Shown here: piece after piece, positions 62,440 to 64,000 of the stretch
Numbering within the stretch: position 1 is the first letter of the stretch
How the letters are laid out: every line of letters starts with the position of its first letter
Assembly: GCA_026707735.1 (NCBI GenBank)
Contig: JAPOWH010000003.1
Span: forward strand, 62,001 to 126,000
DNA from: Gammaproteobacteria bacterium
GTDB taxonomy: Bacteria; Pseudomonadota; Gammaproteobacteria; Pseudomonadales; Azotimanducaceae
Direction: 5' to 3'
Length of the DNA stretch: 64,000 nucleotides
Program-made: the position numbers and the translations under genes
Notes under the pieces: model-generated
Told to the model about the DNA's origin: nothing
The model's input: the letters and a program-made list of their open reading frames with translations, nothing else
The model's database searches: none

Positions 62440-62655
62440 TGGTGTTTCCTATCAATTGATCGTGGGCAGTCGAAACAAACGTGCAAATATTGCTTACGGC
62501 GGTTTAGATGCTACTGGCAAAAGTTTCTTCCTAGCACTGACAACTCATGCACGCCAAAGTCACCTTATGTTGCACACCTACCTTGAGGCTCGGGATTCTG
62601 TGATCTACAACAGACTGCCGGATTGAGCAAGCAAGGGCATGGTGTGGGGATTGTG

Positions 62656-63792
62656 CTAGAGACCAACCGTGTCATCGAATCGTTGCCAAAGCTCGGTGAG
62701 ATCCAATACTTGGCCCCTTTCTCGCGACTGATCGATTTTGATTGCGGTGAGTCCTGCTTCCAATGCATCCAAGACCGACACCGGGAGAGGAGTGCCCTTG
62801 TAGAGGTGTTCTGACAAGTCGTTCGCCATTTTCTCTTCTGCACCATAGTGCATGGACATTCCTTCATTCTTGTAGCTCGAGTCGAGAATGCACTCGCGCG
62901 ATATTGCGTTGTGGACCTTGAGAAAGCCGCGCACGAAGTCTCCCTCTGCCATTCCCTTGCTTCCAATGACGCAAAAGCGACGAAAAGCATCTGGCGTATG
63001 CACGTTTGTGTGAAAGCAGAGGCGTACGCCGTTGCAGTACTCGATCAATGCAACTTGGTGGTCCACGATGTCTGTGTCCCCAGAAAAAGAACTTTCGGTT
63101 CGATTCCAAGTTGCTGGCCAACGGTTGTAGACGTGTTCGCCATCGAGGCTTTTGTTTTGTTCATCAAAGAAAGATCGTCCGCCGAAACTAGCGACTCTTC
63201 GAGGACGCGCTTGAACGAGCCCCGCATAGAGATCGAGGTCGTGGCAACATTTTTCCAACATGAAGCCTCCACTCATGCTGGTTTTTCTTCTCCAATCTCT
63301 AAAGAAAAACGCACCATGCACAGGTGGTATGTGTTCTGAGGCTTCTATGCTGATGATGCTACCCAACTTATCGCCTTGCGCCAATTCAACAAGATCTTGG
63401 TACAAGGGAGCGTACCTAAGAACCAGACCCACCATGACTTGATCGGTGCCATGTTTGCGCAGTTCATCAAGCAATCGAAAAGTCTCATCCTCCGTAGTGA
63501 CAATGGGCTTTTCGCAGAAGATCTTTTGTCCGTTGGCCAGCGCGGTACACAGCTGATCGCAATGGAATAGATTGGGTGAACCAATCATTAAAAGGTCGAG
63601 ATTTTCCTTGTCCAGCATTGGTTGCAAGTCCGCGTAAGAGCGCATTTTGCGGATTTGGTCCTGGCTCATGCGGCGAAAACCAGTAGGAGATGGATCCGCA
63701 TAGGCGACCAAATTGAAGTCGGGTATGACTTTAGGAAACACGTTCGCCAAATAGCCCATTCTGTCGCCAAGTCCGCAGATTCCCACTCTCAT
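62656..63792 (-). CDS. Gfo/Idh/MocA-family oxidoreductase
   Basis: 378 residues. The NAD(P)-binding start is G-I-C-G-L-G-D-R-M-G (about 4-13), with I-G-S-P-N and the family's E-K-P-I (about 94-97) and a C-terminal beta domain holding the substrate. Members oxidise or isomerise sugars, inositols or related polyols; the substrate is not evident. It starts at ATG 63792. The gene downstream on the same strand is the gamma-glutamyltransferase. Confidence 0.88.
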   Translation of the reverse strand: MRVGICGLGDRMGYLANVFPKVIPDFNLVAYADPSPTGFRRMSQDQIRKMRSYADLQPMLDKENLDLLMIGSPNLFHCDQLCTALANGQKIFCEKPIVTTEDETFRLLDELRKHGTDQVMVGLVLRYAPLYQDLVELAQGDKLGSIISIEASEHIPPVHGAFFFRDWRRKTSMSGGFMLEKCCHDLDLYAGLVQARPRRVASFGGRSFFDEQNKSLDGEHVYNRWPATWNRTESSFSGDTDIVDHQVALIEYCNGVRLCFHTNVHTPDAFRRFCVIGSKGMAEGDFVRGFLKVHNAISRECILDSSYKNEGMSMHYGAEEKMANDLSEHLYKGTPLPVSVLDALEAGLTAIKIDQSRERGQVLDLTELWQRFDDTVGL

Positions 63793-64000
63793 TGCCTAAG
63801 TTCCCGCAATTGAATTCTCCGGTTAGCGCATATGGTATTGACTAGGAGCATAGAGCTTTCGACACCGACAGTTCTGGTTGAAATGTTCTCCTCTTTGTTC
63901 ATCGCACTCCTGCTAGCACGTGCGACGACGAATCATGTAAGCTTAGTAGTTGTCGCCACTAGCGTGAGCAACACAAACGATTTCCAATCGGTTTTGGTCC

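Overview
The window looks like a chromosomal segment of a gammaproteobacterium, probably marine, with about half G+C judged by eye. The left end carries infC (5' end cut by the window), rpmI, rplT, pheS, pheT, ihfA, a MerR-type gene and tRNA-Pro(GGG). This is the classic gammaproteobacterial order. The remainder is accessory metabolism, cell-envelope redox proteins, proteolysis, signalling and several unusual loci. No transposase, integrase, CRISPR array or rRNA was seen.

Layout. 0-5.5 kb: translation and IHF operon plus tRNA-Pro. 5.8-7.3 kb: HpcH-type aldolase and a DUF899 thioredoxin-like protein. 7.7-12.1 kb: TlpA-like thioredoxin, ABC ATPase, ABC-2 permease and a membrane-anchored helical-repeat protein. 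12.1-12.6 kb: a gene-free stretch with a predicted three-way-junction RNA. 12.6-15.7 kb: alpha/beta hydrolase, solitary DNA methyltransferase, and an AbiEii-like gene with a small partner. 16.1-21.4 kb: a lipid or aromatic acyl-CoA-type cluster (SDR, two DsbA/HCCA-isomerase-like proteins, PhyH dioxygenase fused to HEAT repeats, two crotonases). 21.6-32.5 kb: unknown protein, lipoproteins, three TlpA-type proteins, an SRPBCC protein and a 1123-residue propeller/cytochrome lipoprotein. 32.6-35.9 kb: ATP-grasp, alpha-E and transglutaminase genes. 36.0-41.5 kb: partner-switching signalling (response regulator-PP2C, HATPase, periplasmic binding protein, histidine kinase, STAS). 41.6-57.0 kb: formate dehydrogenase genes fdsG-fdsB and fdsA-fdhD-mobA, separated by a 9-kb block. 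57.7-63.8 kb: double M16 peptidase lipoprotein, gamma-glutamyltransferase and a Gfo/Idh/MocA oxidoreductase.

The best candidate for an undescribed system is a family of three full-length paralogues (10038-12116, 47295-49178, 52979-54973). Each has one N-terminal membrane helix followed by about eight repeats centred on W-A-x-x-D/E-P. In both loci they lie beside a thioredoxin-fold protein and an ABC-2-type membrane protein, and the second locus splits the formate dehydrogenase operon. This suggests an envelope module pairing thiol chemistry, an ABC-2 membrane component and a helical scaffold; the function is inferred only from neighbours.

Other notable points are two genes that seem to start at AUU or AUC behind strong Shine-Dalgarno sequences (STAS protein and ATP-grasp), and a perfect TATAAT six bases before the ATG of the AbiEii-like gene, implying leaderless mRNA. 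A catalytically dead ABC-2/M1-like giant protein and five tandem 42-bp repeats in the M16 lipoprotein are also unusual.
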